A DNA stretch of 64,000 nt from Curtobacterium sp. VKM Ac-1393 (GCF_015350995.1 NZ_JADKRW010000007.1:186001-250000); one strand, 5' to 3'; counted from the first letter of the stretch, positions 19,676-29,041 are shown. Translations and numbers: made by a program. Notes: generated by a model not told the origin, from the sequence alone.

Positions 19676-21414
19676 GCGAGACGCTGACCAACCCCACCGG
19701 CCGACGCACGAACGCCGACGGCGCCCCGCTGCTCGAGATCCGCGACCTGCAGGTCGGCTTCAAGACGCAGTCCGGTCTCGTGCAGGCCGTGCGGAGCGTG
19801 GACCTCACCCTCGAGCAGGGTGAGCGCCTCGCCATCGTCGGCGAGTCCGGCTCCGGCAAGTCGACGAGCGCCCAGGCCATCATCAAGCTGCTGCCCGGCA
19901 CCGGCCAGGTCACCGGCGGGTCGATCAAGTTCAACGGGCGTGAGCTCGTCGGGCTGAGCGACAAGGAGATGTCCGAGATCCGCGGGAAGGAGATCGGCTA
20001 CGTCCCGCAGGACCCGATGTCGAACCTCAACCCGCTGTGGTCCATCGGCTTCCAGGTCGAAGAGGCCATCCGTGCGAACGGGATGGCGACCGGCAAGAAG
20101 GCCGTCCGTGACCGCGCGATCGAGGTCCTGAAGGAAGCGGGCCTCGGCGATGCCGCGACCCGCCTCAAGCAGTACCCGCACGAGTTCTCCGGCGGCATGC
20201 GGCAGCGCGTGCTCATCGGCATCGGTCTGTCGAGCCGCCCGCAGCTGCTCATCGCCGACGAGCCGACGAGTGCGCTCGACGTCACCGTCCAGCGCGTCAT
20301 CCTCGACCACCTCGAGAGCCTGACCCGCGACTTCGGCACCTCGGTGCTGTTCATCACGCACGACCTCGGCCTCGCCGCCGAGCGCGCCGAGAAGCTCGTC
20401 GTGATGTACAAGGGCCAGGTCGTCGAGGCCGGTCCCTCGAAGGAGATCCTGGCCAACCCGCAGCACCCGTACACGCAGCGCCTCGTCGCCGCGGCGCCCT
20501 CGCTCGCGAGCCGTCGCATCCAGTCGAAGGTGCAGCACGAGCGCATCGAGATCGCCGACGCCGGCAGCGACGACGCCGAGCTCATCGCCCGGGCGCAGGA
20601 GCGCGAGCAGCGTCCCGCCGAGGACCTCATCGTGGTGAAGAACCTCGAGAAGATCTACAAGCTCCGTGGCAAGAGCCTCGCCACCCGCGAGCTCAAGGCC
20701 GTCGACGACGTGTCGTTCGCGATCCCGAAGGGCACCACCACGGCGCTCGTCGGCGAGTCCGGTTCCGGCAAATCGACCGTCGCCAAGCTGGTGCTGCAGC
20801 TCGAGAGCATCTCGAGCGGCACCGTCCAGTTCGACGGCATCGACATCGGCGCGCTGAAGGGCAAGGACCTCTTCGACTTCCGCCGCCGCGTGCAGCCGGT
20901 GTTCCAGGACCCGTACGGCTCCCTGGACCCGATGTACAACGTCGGGAACACGATCGCCGAGCCGCTCGCCACGCACAAGGTGGGCGACAAGGCATCGCGT
21001 CGGGCCCGCGTGCTCGAGCTGCTCGACCAGGTCGCGCTGCCGAAGTCGATGGTCAACCGCTACCCGAACGAGCTCTCGGGTGGGCAGCGGCAGCGCATCG
21101 CCGTCGCCCGCGCGCTCGCGCTCAAGCCGGAGGTGATCGTCCTCGACGAGGCCGTCTCCGCGCTCGACGTGCTCGTGCAGGGGCAGATCCTCGACCTGCT
21201 GACGGAACTGCAGACCGAACTCGGCCTGACCTACCTGTTCATCACGCACGACCTGGCGGTCGTCCGCCTGGTCGCGGACAACGTGTGCGTCATGCGCCAG
21301 GGCAAGATCGTCGAGAAGGCGACGACCGACGAGGTCTTCGCCGCCCCGAAGGAGCAGTACACGAAGGACCTCCTGGCCGCCATCCCCGGCGCCGGGTTCG
21401 AGTTCGGACGCTGA
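19672..21414 (+). CDS. Fused DppD-DppF peptide ABC transporter ATPase (system 1)
   Basis: 580 aa with two full ABC cassettes. The first has Walker A GESGSGKS, signature FSGGMRQRV and Walker B LLIADEPTSALD (about residues 20-265); the second has GESGSGKST, LSGGQRQRIA and VIVLDEAVSALD (about 325-575). One polypeptide therefore provides both nucleotide-binding sites. Walker B of the second half reads DEAVS rather than DEPVS, a common variant. It is the last clear transporter gene of the operon. Confidence 0.93.
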   Translation: MSETLTNPTGRRTNADGAPLLEIRDLQVGFKTQSGLVQAVRSVDLTLEQGERLAIVGESGSGKSTSAQAIIKLLPGTGQVTGGSIKFNGRELVGLSDKEMSEIRGKEIGYVPQDPMSNLNPLWSIGFQVEEAIRANGMATGKKAVRDRAIEVLKEAGLGDAATRLKQYPHEFSGGMRQRVLIGIGLSSRPQLLIADEPTSALDVTVQRVILDHLESLTRDFGTSVLFITHDLGLAAERAEKLVVMYKGQVVEAGPSKEILANPQHPYTQRLVAAAPSLASRRIQSKVQHERIEIADAGSDDAELIARAQEREQRPAEDLIVVKNLEKIYKLRGKSLATRELKAVDDVSFAIPKGTTTALVGESGSGKSTVAKLVLQLESISSGTVQFDGIDIGALKGKDLFDFRRRVQPVFQDPYGSLDPMYNVGNTIAEPLATHKVGDKASRRARVLELLDQVALPKSMVNRYPNELSGGQRQRIAVARALALKPEVIVLDEAVSALDVLVQGQILDLLTELQTELGLTYLFITHDLAVVRLVADNVCVMRQGKIVEKATTDEVFAAPKEQYTKDLLAAIPGAGFEFGR

Positions 21415-21476
21415 TCCTGCTGGACACGAACGAGGCCGGCCGTCCCGTCGTCCTCCGCGCTGGTCGCGGAGGCGCG

Positions 21477-21983
21477 GTGGCGGCCGGCCTCGTCGCCGTC
21501 CTGGGCCTCTTCCTGCTGGTCGATGCGGCGGTGCGCGGCAGCTGGATCGTGGTGCTCGACGCCGTCGGACCGATCGCCGTGCTCGTCTGGGTCTTGTGGG
21601 TGCTCACCTACCGCCCGTGCATCCGCATCGACGACACGGCCGTCACCGTCATCAACCCCCTCCGCCGCACCGTGGTGCCGTGGCACGCGGTCGCCGACGT
21701 GAAGCTGCGCTGGCAGATCGTCATCGAGACGGTCGCTGGCCGACGCGTGCAGTGCTGGGGTGGCCCGTCGCTGCCCCGGCCGAAGCCGGCACGGCGCGGC
21801 GAGCGTGCCGTGCTGCGGCAGCCGGACGAGATGACCGTGCTGCTCGACCGCTGGGCGGAGCAGCGCGACGTCGCCGGAGACGGCGACGCCGAGCGCGGCT
21901 GGGATCGCCCAGCCGTCATCGTCGGCGCTGTCGCGCTGGCGCTGCTCGCCGTCTCGCTGCTGAGCCTGTGGCTGGGAGCCTGA
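21477..21983 (+). CDS. PH-domain membrane protein after the system 1 ATPase
   Basis: 168 aa from GTG 21477 (GGAGG at 21468-21472). The frame is open upstream to the ATPase stop, but only CTG codons are available there, so the true start may be slightly earlier. Two N-terminal helices are followed by a small bacterial PH-like domain (YRPCIRIDDTAVTVINPLRRTVVPWHAVADVKLRWQIVIET) and a C-terminal helix (AVALALLAVSLLSLWLGA). It has the same layout as the protein at 28282-28833 beside the second transporter. The function is unknown. Confidence 0.65.
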   Translation: MAAGLVAVLGLFLLVDAAVRGSWIVVLDAVGPIAVLVWVLWVLTYRPCIRIDDTAVTVINPLRRTVVPWHAVADVKLRWQIVIETVAGRRVQCWGGPSLPRPKPARRGERAVLRQPDEMTVLLDRWAEQRDVAGDGDAERGWDRPAVIVGAVALALLAVSLLSLWLGA

Positions 21984-22011
21984 CGCGGCTCGCGATCGCG
22001 ACGACAGGACG

Positions 22012-22051
22012 GACGGGAGGCCCGTTGCCAGCTGGCAACGTCCCTCCCGTC
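22012..22051. terminator. Repeat-family palindrome copy 2 (bidirectional terminator)
   Basis: The outer arms are GACGGGAGG and CCTCCCGTC, the inner arms CGTTGCC and GGCAACG around AGCT. Relative to copy 1 the inner stem changed on both sides (GTTGCC/GGCAAC instead of GGTGCC/GGCACC), so pairing is kept. It lies between the convergent PH-domain and ATPase genes. Confidence 0.7.
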
Positions 22052-22147
22052 ACGGCCGTCGTCCCGCTGGCGCGGTGCGCCGGTACCGGCGGAATGGGCC
22101 CACCTCCCGTCCGTCTGCGGGTCACGTCCACGACGTGACCCGCGTCG

Positions 22148-24292
22148 TCAGACGACCGCGCCGACCCGCTCGGTGAGCAGGTGCTCCTGGTCGGTCTGGA
22201 TGCAGGCGACCCCGCGGCCGTGCACGTCCTGCAGGTGCGGGTCGACGGTGCGGCACTGCTCCTGCCGGCCCTCGTCGAGGAGCTGGTAGAGCGGGCAACG
22301 GGTGCGGAACCGGCAGCCGTCGATGCGCTCGGTGGGGGAGGGCAGGTCGCCGTCGAGCAGGATCCGCCCGCGGGCGGCCTCGGCGGACGGGTCCGGCACC
22401 GGCACCGCCGACAGCAGCGCCCGCGTGTAGGGGTGCTGGGGGTCGGAGAACACCTTGTCGCCGTCGCCGTACTCGACGATGCGCCCGAGGTACATGACCG
22501 CGACGTCGTCGGCGATGTGCCGGACGACGGACAGGTCGTGCGCGACGAACAGGTACGACAGGCCGAGGCGGTGCTTCAGGTCCTCGAGCAGGTTGATCAC
22601 ACCGGCCTGCACCGAGACGTCGAGCGCCGAGACGGGTTCGTCGAGCACCAGGATCTTCGGCTCGACGATGAGCGCACGGGCGATGCCGATGCGCTGCCGC
22701 TGGCCTCCGGAGAACTCGTGCGGGTACCGGTCGATGTAGCTCGGCTCGAGCCCGACGAGCTCGAGGACCTCGCGGACCCGGCGGCGGATCTCGTCCTTCG
22801 CGACGCCGTGCACCGTCAGCGGTTCACCGATCACCGAACCGATGTCGAGCCGTGGGTCGATCGACGCCATCGGGTCCTGGAACACGACCTGGATGTCGCG
22901 ACGGATCGCCAGGCGGTCTTTCTTCGACAGCGACGCGGTGTCGACGCCGTTCACCCGGATGGTGCCCTGCTGCGCGCCGGCGAGCTCGAGGATCTCCATG
23001 ATCGTGGTGGTCTTGCCGCAGCCGGACTCGCCCACCAGGCCGAGCACCTGCCCGCGCTTGAGCGTCAGGGAGATGCCGTCGACCGCGTGCACCTCGCCGA
23101 TCTGCCGGCGGAACAGTGCGCCCTTGGTGAGCGGGAACGTCTTGACGACGTCGGTGAGCTCGAGGACCACGTCGTCGCCGTGGTCGACCGCCGCTTCGGG
23201 GATGTCCTCGGGGCGGGGGAAGATCTCCGACCGCTCGAGGGTGCCGGCCGCGATCTCGTCGCGACGGATGCACGCGGCGGTGTGGTCGTCGAGCAGCGAG
23301 CCGTTCCCGATCGTCGGGACGGTACCGGTCAGGACCGGGTTGTCGCCGCTCTGCGGCACCGTCGGGGCGATGAGCGCCGGCTCGCCGTCGCGGCAGGCGT
23401 CGATGACGGCAGGGCAGCGATCGGCGAAGGGGCAGCCGGTCGGCTTCTGCGTGAGCAGGGGCGGGCGGCCCTCGAGCGGGACGAGCCGTTCGGTGCGCGC
23501 CGCCGTCATGTTCGGCATCGAGCGCAGGAGCCCGATCGTGTACGGCATGACCGGTTCACGGAAGAGCGGCTCGACCGGTGCCGTCTCGACGATGCGGCCC
23601 GCGTACATCACGGCGACGCGGTCGGCGTTGCCGGCGACGACCCCGAGGTCGTGCGTGATCAGGACCACGGCGGCGCCGGTCATGTCCTTCGCGGTCTGCA
23701 GCACGTCCAGGATCTGCGCCTGGATCGTGACGTCGAGCGCGGTGGTCGGCTCGTCGGCGATGATCAGCTTCGGGTCGTTCGCGATGGCGATGGCGATCAT
23801 CGCGCGCTGCCGCATGCCGCCGGAGAACTCGTGCGGGAACGCGTCGAGGCGCCGAGCCGGGTTCGGGATGCCGACGACGCGCAGGAGTTCCTCGGCGCGG
23901 GTCCGGGCGGCGTGCTGGGTGAGGGAACGGTCGTGCAGGCGCAGTCCCTCGATGATCTGCTGGCCGATCGTGTACACCGGCGTCAGGGCGGACAGCGGGT
24001 CCTGGAACACCATCGCGATGTCGCCGCCGCGCAGGCGGGACATCTCGCGGTCGTTCTTGCCGAGGAGTTCTTGGCCGTCGAAGCGGATGCTGCCCTCGAC
24101 GTGGGCGGACGACGGGAGCAGACCCATCACGGCCATCGAGGACACCGACTTGCCGGAGCCGGACTCGCCGACGATCCCGAGGAACTCGCCGGGGGCCACC
24201 GTGTAGTCGACCCCGCGGACGGCGTAGACGGGCTTGGTCTTCGGGTTGAACGTGACCGACAGATCGGACACGGTCAGCAGCGGCTCAGTCAC
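22148..24292 (-). CDS. Fused DppD-DppF peptide ABC transporter ATPase (system 2)
   Basis: 714 aa, two ABC cassettes joined by a long linker. The first shows GESGSGKS, FSGGMRQRA and LIIADEPTTALD (about 5-260). The second shows GESGCGKTT, FSGGQRQRIG and ILVLDEPVSALD (about 375-620). Both carry the C-terminal oligopeptide-transporter extension with Cys-rich segments (GCPFADRCP, CRFRTRCPLYQ), typical of Dpp/Opp ATPases and possibly a metal site. It ends a minus-strand operon of DppB, DppC and this gene, and its start overlaps the permease stop by 8 bp. Confidence 0.93.
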   Translation of the reverse strand: MTEPLLTVSDLSVTFNPKTKPVYAVRGVDYTVAPGEFLGIVGESGSGKSVSSMAVMGLLPSSAHVEGSIRFDGQELLGKNDREMSRLRGGDIAMVFQDPLSALTPVYTIGQQIIEGLRLHDRSLTQHAARTRAEELLRVVGIPNPARRLDAFPHEFSGGMRQRAMIAIAIANDPKLIIADEPTTALDVTIQAQILDVLQTAKDMTGAAVVLITHDLGVVAGNADRVAVMYAGRIVETAPVEPLFREPVMPYTIGLLRSMPNMTAARTERLVPLEGRPPLLTQKPTGCPFADRCPAVIDACRDGEPALIAPTVPQSGDNPVLTGTVPTIGNGSLLDDHTAACIRRDEIAAGTLERSEIFPRPEDIPEAAVDHGDDVVLELTDVVKTFPLTKGALFRRQIGEVHAVDGISLTLKRGQVLGLVGESGCGKTTTIMEILELAGAQQGTIRVNGVDTASLSKKDRLAIRRDIQVVFQDPMASIDPRLDIGSVIGEPLTVHGVAKDEIRRRVREVLELVGLEPSYIDRYPHEFSGGQRQRIGIARALIVEPKILVLDEPVSALDVSVQAGVINLLEDLKHRLGLSYLFVAHDLSVVRHIADDVAVMYLGRIVEYGDGDKVFSDPQHPYTRALLSAVPVPDPSAEAARGRILLDGDLPSPTERIDGCRFRTRCPLYQLLDEGRQEQCRTVDPHLQDVHGRGVACIQTDQEHLLTERVGAVV

Positions 24293-25223
24293 GGTTGGCT
24301 CCGGAGGTGGGGTCGATGGCGTCGCGCAGGGCGTCGCCGAGCAGGCTGGTCGAGAGCACGGTCGCGACGAGGGTCGCGGCGGGCAGGACGAACAGCCACG
24401 GGCGGGTGACGGCGGACTGGCTGCCGGCGGCGAGCAGGGTGCCGAGCGAGACGTCGGGGATCTGGATGCCGAAGCCGAAGAAGCTCAGTGAGCTCTCCGC
24501 CAGGATCGCGGCCCCGACGCCGAGCGTCGCGTCGATGATGAGCAGGGACGCCACGTTCGGCAGGATGTGCCGACGGATGATCGTGAACGCCGGGACGCCC
24601 ATGAACCGCGCGGCCTTGACGTAGTCGCGTTCGCGCAGGGACATCGTCTGGCCGCGGATGACGCGGGCCATCACCATCCAGCTGAACACCGCGAGGCCGA
24701 CGATGAGCGCCACCCAGGTCAGGTTCTTGAACACCGGGCTGAGCAGGACGAGGGCGTAGAACGACGGGATCACGAGCAGCAGGTCGATGACCCACACGAG
24801 CACGCGGTCCACGGTGCCACCGAAGTAGCCCGCGATCGCACCGACGATGCCGGCGATGAGCGTCGCGGCAGGCCCGGCGATGAGACCGATCAGCAGCGAC
24901 TTCTGCAGGCCGACGAGCGTCTGCGCGTAGATGTCCTGGCCGATGTCGTTCGTGCCGAACCAGTGCGCGGCGCTCGGCGGCATGCCGAACGCCAGACCGT
25001 CGGAGTCGACGGCGTTCCAGTGGTACAGGTGCGGGCCGACGAAGGCCCACAGCAGGATGAGCAGCAGGGCGCCGCCACCGATGCGGGCACGCCAGGTGCC
25101 GAACACCTTGCGCCAGAGCGGTGTGCGGCCGCCCTTGACCTCGATGACGTGCGCCGGCGTGCCGGCGTTGCCGTCACCGGGGTCACCGGCGGTGGTCGTG
25201 GTCGTGGGGTCGAGAACAGACAC
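24285..25223 (-). CDS. Oligopeptide ABC transporter permease, DppC-type (system 2)
   Basis: 312 aa. A Thr/Gly-rich cytosolic N-terminus (about 45 residues) precedes six helices. GTNDIGQDIYAQTLVGLQKSLLIG and the EAA loop DYVKAARFMGVPAFTIIRRHILPN identify the DppC/OppC group. It begins 3 nt after the DppB stop and overlaps the ATPase start by 8 bp. Confidence 0.92.
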   Translation of the reverse strand: MSVLDPTTTTTAGDPGDGNAGTPAHVIEVKGGRTPLWRKVFGTWRARIGGGALLLILLWAFVGPHLYHWNAVDSDGLAFGMPPSAAHWFGTNDIGQDIYAQTLVGLQKSLLIGLIAGPAATLIAGIVGAIAGYFGGTVDRVLVWVIDLLLVIPSFYALVLLSPVFKNLTWVALIVGLAVFSWMVMARVIRGQTMSLRERDYVKAARFMGVPAFTIIRRHILPNVASLLIIDATLGVGAAILAESSLSFFGFGIQIPDVSLGTLLAAGSQSAVTRPWLFVLPAATLVATVLSTSLLGDALRDAIDPTSGANRD

Positions 25224-25226
25224 GGG

Positions 25227-26207
25227 TCACACCCTCACTCGCGGGTCGAGCGCGGCGTAGAGCAGGTCCGCGAGGGTTCCTGCGATGAGCACGAGGATCG
25301 CCGTGAAGAGGATCGTGCCCGAGGCCGCGTTGATGTCGTTGTTGGTGATGCCCTGGACGAAGTACTCGCCCATGCCGTGCCAGCTGAAGACCAGCTCGGT
25401 GATGCTCGCCCCGGTCAGGATCAGCCCGAACGAGTACGCGAAGAACGTCGACATCGGGATGAGGGCGACGCGGACGCCGTGGCGCATGATGGCCGATCCA
25501 CGCGTCCGGCCCTTCGACCGCGCGGTGCGGATGAAGTCGTTCGACAGCACGTCGAGCATCGCGGAGCGCTGGTACCGCGAGTACGTCGCGACGGCACCGA
25601 TGGTCAGCGAGATCGTGGGTAACAGCAGGTGGATCAGCCGGTCGCCGAGCACGGGGAAGAACCCGCTCACCCCCGGCGTGTACTCACCCGTGAACCTGAT
25701 CACCTGGGTGCCGAGTCCCTGGTTCAGCGTGGTCGCGAGGATCATCAGCACGACCGCGATGACGAAGGTCGGTGTGGCGAGCACCGCGAACGACAGGTAC
25801 GTGGAGACCTGGTCGGACGTGCGGTACTGGCGGACGGCGTTCCACACGCCGAGCAGTACCCCGAGGATCGCGCCCAGTAGGGTGCCGATGACCAGCAAGC
25901 GCAGGCTCGTGCCGGAGCGGGCGACGATGTCGGCCGTCACCTCGGTGCCGCGCGTGCTCATGCCCAGCGATCCGTGCGTGATCAGGTTCGACCACCAGGT
26001 CCAGGTGCGGACGATCAGCGGGGTACCGGGATCGGCACCGAGCTTCCGCAGGGACTCGTCGATCGTGCCCTGCGGCACGGCCGGGTTGCGGCCCAGGAAC
26101 CGGGCAGCCGGGTTCAGGGTGCTGCTGGCGAGGATGTAACCGAGGGTCGTCGCGACGATCGTCAGGACGATGTAGTTGACGATCCGCTTTGCGATGAAGG
26201 CAAGCAT
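25227..26207 (-). CDS. Oligopeptide ABC transporter permease, DppB-type (system 2)
   Basis: 326 aa from ATG 26207 (MLAFIAKRIVNYIVLTIVAT). It has six helices and a large periplasmic-side loop after helix 1, as in DppB. The EAA loop is DFIRTARSKGRTRGSAIMRHGVRVALIP. It is the first gene of the minus-strand B-C-DF operon and is transcribed away from its likely binding protein at 26464. TAACCT (26264-26269, complementary strand) is a -10 candidate with an untranslated leader of about 50 nt. Confidence 0.92.
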   Translation of the reverse strand: MLAFIAKRIVNYIVLTIVATTLGYILASSTLNPAARFLGRNPAVPQGTIDESLRKLGADPGTPLIVRTWTWWSNLITHGSLGMSTRGTEVTADIVARSGTSLRLLVIGTLLGAILGVLLGVWNAVRQYRTSDQVSTYLSFAVLATPTFVIAVVLMILATTLNQGLGTQVIRFTGEYTPGVSGFFPVLGDRLIHLLLPTISLTIGAVATYSRYQRSAMLDVLSNDFIRTARSKGRTRGSAIMRHGVRVALIPMSTFFAYSFGLILTGASITELVFSWHGMGEYFVQGITNNDINAASGTILFTAILVLIAGTLADLLYAALDPRVRV

Positions 26208-26230
26208 GTACTGGGACCTCGTGGGGTGCG

Positions 26231-26248
26231 GCCGTCCGTCCGGACGGC
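26231..26248. promoter_or_regulatory. Operator-like inverted repeat in the leader of the system 2 permease operon
   Basis: GCCGTCCG-TC-CGGACGGC, a perfect 8-2-8 inverted repeat 24-41 nt upstream of the DppB ATG and downstream of the presumed TAACCT -10 box. It could be a repressor site or a small leader hairpin. Confidence 0.4.
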
Positions 26249-26354
26249 GTTGTCGGTGGCGACAGGTTAGCCGCTCGCGACGGAGGGGTGGGACTTCTGT
26301 TGTGACGCTATGCAACATTCGTTACGAGCATGTTTCGATTGCCCACACCAAGCC

Positions 26355-26382
26355 TTGTGCAGCCTTCGGATGTGACTAGGGT
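26355..26382 (+). promoter_or_regulatory. Promoter of the system 2 binding protein gene
   Basis: TTGTGC (26355-26360) and TAGGGT (26377-26382) with a 16-bp spacer, about 80 nt upstream of ATG 26464. The whole 256-bp gap 26208-26463 serves two divergent transcripts and contains no gene. Confidence 0.5.
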
Positions 26383-26463
26383 TCTCAACCAACAGGCGTG
26401 GCGGCGGGGGTCGTCGCGTTCCAGCGCGAACAGCGCGAACCACAACGAAAGGGAATCCTCGCC

Positions 26464-28182
26464 ATGCGAAAGAGGATCAAGGGCATCGCCGTGCTGGCCA
26501 CCGCTGCGGCTGCGGCCGTCGTGTTGGCCGGTTGCTCCGGCGGTGGACAGGCGGGCAACAGCAGCTCCGCGGTCGCCGAGTCGTCACTGAAGTCGACCGG
26601 CTGGACCGTCGCGGACCGTGCGGATGTCAAGGACGGCGGGTCGATCACCCTGCCGATCGACACCGCTCCGGCCAACTGGCAGCTCGCCAACCTGGACTCC
26701 GGGACGGTGGACGACACCACGATCTCGCAGACCTACCTGCCGGGCTTCATCCAGTTCAAGGAGAACGGCGAGTGGGAGGCGAACAAGGACTACGCGACCT
26801 CGGTCGAGCTGACCAAGGACTCGCCCCAGACCGTCGAGATCAAGATCAACCCGAAGGCCGTGTGGTCTGACGGCACCCCGATCAGCGCGAAGGACGTCAT
26901 CGCCAACTGGAAGGCGCTGAACGGCACGAACAAGGCATTCGCGCCCCTCGCCACCAACGTGTGGGAGGACGTCGACTCGGTCAAGCAGGGCTCGGACGAG
27001 CGCGACGTCATCATGACGTTCTCGAAGACGAACGCCGACTGGGCGAGCGTCCTCGGCGCCATCTACCCGTACTGGGCCGTCGACACCCCCGATCACTTCA
27101 ACAAGGCCTGGGCCAAGGGTCCGTACGCTGCCGACGGCAAGACGTACGTCTCCGGTGGCCCGTACATCCTGAAGTCCTTCGACGCCAACGGTGGCGTCGT
27201 CACGTTCGAGAAGAACTCGAAGTGGTGGGGCGACCCGGGCAAGCTCGACACCATCGTCTTCAAGACGGTCTCGCGCGACGGTGTCGCGCAGGCGTACGGC
27301 AACAAGGAGCTCGACGCGTTCAACCTGAACGGCAGCGCCGACAACCTCAAGACGGCGAACTCGCGCTCCGACTCGAAGATCGAGCGCTCGCTCGGCACCA
27401 CGCAGCGGCAGATCACGCTGAACGGCACCTCGGACGTCTTCAAGGACCAGGACGTGCGCCAGGCGTTCGCCCAGTCCATCAACCGCAAGGTGCTCGCCCA
27501 GGCGATCCTGTCGCCGGTGAAGAGCCCGGGCGACGTGCTCAACAACCTCGTGTACCTGCCGGGTCAGCAGGGGTACAAGGACGACGTGTCGTCGGTCTAC
27601 GGCTACAGCACGGACAAGGCGAAGTCGAAGCTCGAGGACGCCGGCTGGAAGGTCGGTTCGGACGGCTACGCGACGAAGGGCGGCAAGGAACTCGACGTCC
27701 GCTTCGTGATCCCGTCGGACAACCCGAACTCGGCGAACGTCGCGCAGCTCGTGCAGCAGCAGACGAAGCTCGCCGGCTTCAAGGTCACGATCGACACCGT
27801 GCCCTCGGACGACTTCTTCACGAAGTACATCACCACCGACGGCCGTGACTTCGACGCCACGTACTTCGCGTGGCAGGGCACGCCGTTCCCGATCTCGTCG
27901 CTCAAGTCGATCTACTACCCCGCCGACGCCGGCCAGAACTACACCGGTGTGACGGACGACTCGCTCGGCGCGGCATGGGACAAGGCGAACGCCGAGCTCG
28001 ACGCCGATGCCCGCGTCAAGGACGCGCAGGCGATCGACAAGAAGATCGTCGCCGTCGCCGGCACGATCCCGCTGTTCGCCGAGCCGTACGCCTGGGGTGT
28101 GCGCAAGGACCTCGTGAACTACGGGCCCGCGCAGTTCCAGCAGTCGTCGGTCAAGTGGCAGGACGTGGGCTACACCAAGTAG
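26464..28182 (+). CDS. Peptide ABC transporter substrate-binding lipoprotein (system 2)
   Basis: 572 aa from ATG 26464, with AAAGGGA about 9 nt upstream. The lipobox is VVLAGC (Cys24). The body is a type 5 solute-binding protein: TYLPGFIQFKENGEWEANKDYA, DVRQAFAQSINRKVLAQAI and KSKLEDAGWKVGSDGYATKGGKEL. It is divergent from the permease/ATPase operon at 22148-26207, which is its most likely partner, and has its own promoter and a strong terminator (28204-28243). The ligand is probably an oligopeptide, but nickel, opine or sugar ligands exist in this superfamily. Confidence 0.9.
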   Translation: MRKRIKGIAVLATAAAAAVVLAGCSGGGQAGNSSSAVAESSLKSTGWTVADRADVKDGGSITLPIDTAPANWQLANLDSGTVDDTTISQTYLPGFIQFKENGEWEANKDYATSVELTKDSPQTVEIKINPKAVWSDGTPISAKDVIANWKALNGTNKAFAPLATNVWEDVDSVKQGSDERDVIMTFSKTNADWASVLGAIYPYWAVDTPDHFNKAWAKGPYAADGKTYVSGGPYILKSFDANGGVVTFEKNSKWWGDPGKLDTIVFKTVSRDGVAQAYGNKELDAFNLNGSADNLKTANSRSDSKIERSLGTTQRQITLNGTSDVFKDQDVRQAFAQSINRKVLAQAILSPVKSPGDVLNNLVYLPGQQGYKDDVSSVYGYSTDKAKSKLEDAGWKVGSDGYATKGGKELDVRFVIPSDNPNSANVAQLVQQQTKLAGFKVTIDTVPSDDFFTKYITTDGRDFDATYFAWQGTPFPISSLKSIYYPADAGQNYTGVTDDSLGAAWDKANAELDADARVKDAQAIDKKIVAVAGTIPLFAEPYAWGVRKDLVNYGPAQFQQSSVKWQDVGYTK

Positions 28183-28203
28183 TCCCGCGGTCGCACGACC
28201 CAC

Positions 28204-28243
28204 AACGACACCCTCGACGTCACACGACGTCGGGGGTGTCGTT
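28204..28243. terminator. Bidirectional terminator hairpin
   Basis: AACGACACCC and CGACGTC pair with GACGTCG and GGGTGTCGTT around an ACAC loop with one T-G pair. It lies between the convergent binding-protein and PH-domain genes. Confidence 0.8.
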
Positions 28244-28281
28244 CTGCGTCGGGCAGTGCCTGCCTGCCGGGCGCCGGGACG

Positions 28282-28833
28282 CTACATCCGGGCCGCCGCG
28301 AGCGACGCCGCGATCCCGAGCACGACGAACGCCAGCACCGTCCAGCCGTGCACCCGGTGGGTGATCGGCGCCGCCGTCACGGTCGCCGGGGGCGGGCCGT
28401 CCTGCTGCGCCGGGACGGGCACCCGGGCCAGCATCTGCGCGGCCGCAGCGTCGACGTCGAGGTGATCCGGGCCTCCCGGTCGGCCCTGGACCTGCGCGGT
28501 GAGCCGCGCGGTCGGGCGGGTCGCGATCCAGACGCGGCGGACGCCCTCGCTCGTGACGACCTCGATGCCGTACTTGGTGCGCACCTCGGTGACCCGCGAC
28601 CACGTGTACGTGCTGGTGCGCCGGACGTCGACGATGCGCAGGTGCTCCGGCGTCAGCTCGATCCGCGGGCGCCACAGGGCGGCCCACGCGACGAAGGCGA
28701 CGCAGATGCTCGGTATCGGCACGAGCCAGGGGGTGCTGCCATCGAGCAGTGCCAGGGGGACGAGCGCCACCGCGACGACCCAGAGGACGATGGCGAGGCG
28801 GCGGAGGCCCGGAGCGACGATGGTGGTGTGCAC
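28282..28833 (-). CDS. PH-domain membrane protein beside transport system 2
   Basis: 183 aa from GTG 28833. Two N-terminal helices (LRRLAIVLWVVAVALVPLAL, WLVPIPSICVAFVAWAAL) lead to a PH-like domain (WRPRIELTPEHLRIVDVRRTSTYTWSRVTEVRTKYGIEVVTSEG) and a C-terminal helix (GWTVLAFVVLGIAASLA). It has the same architecture as 21477-21983. TAACCT (28840-28845, complementary strand) lies 6 nt before the GTG, so it is leaderless. The function is unknown. Confidence 0.75.
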   Translation of the reverse strand: MHTTIVAPGLRRLAIVLWVVAVALVPLALLDGSTPWLVPIPSICVAFVAWAALWRPRIELTPEHLRIVDVRRTSTYTWSRVTEVRTKYGIEVVTSEGVRRVWIATRPTARLTAQVQGRPGGPDHLDVDAAAAQMLARVPVPAQQDGPPPATVTAAPITHRVHGWTVLAFVVLGIAASLAAARM

Positions 28834-29041
28834 CGGACGAGGTTACGAGATGCCTCCCCGGAGACGCCCGGGGAGCGGGTGTGACACACCAGCGCGTATC
28901 TCCGGACGACCCGATTCCCCGGGGAGGCAGATCCTTCACGGACCTCTCGTGGCGACAATGGTCCCCGCCCCCAGTTCGGGTGTCAATACCCCGACACGCC
29001 GGATTCAGGAAATCCCCACGCCGGTGACGCGCGAACCGGAT
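28834..29041. other. 208-bp intergenic stretch without a gene
   Basis: It contains the leaderless promoter of the PH-domain gene and an inverted repeat, GCCTCCCCGG (28852-28861) with CCGGGGAGGC (28919-28928), 57 bp apart. It also contains a direct repeat CCGGATTCAGG (28999-29009 and 29036-29046), the second copy overlapping the peroxiredoxin stop. No open frame with coding character is seen. Confidence 0.5.
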
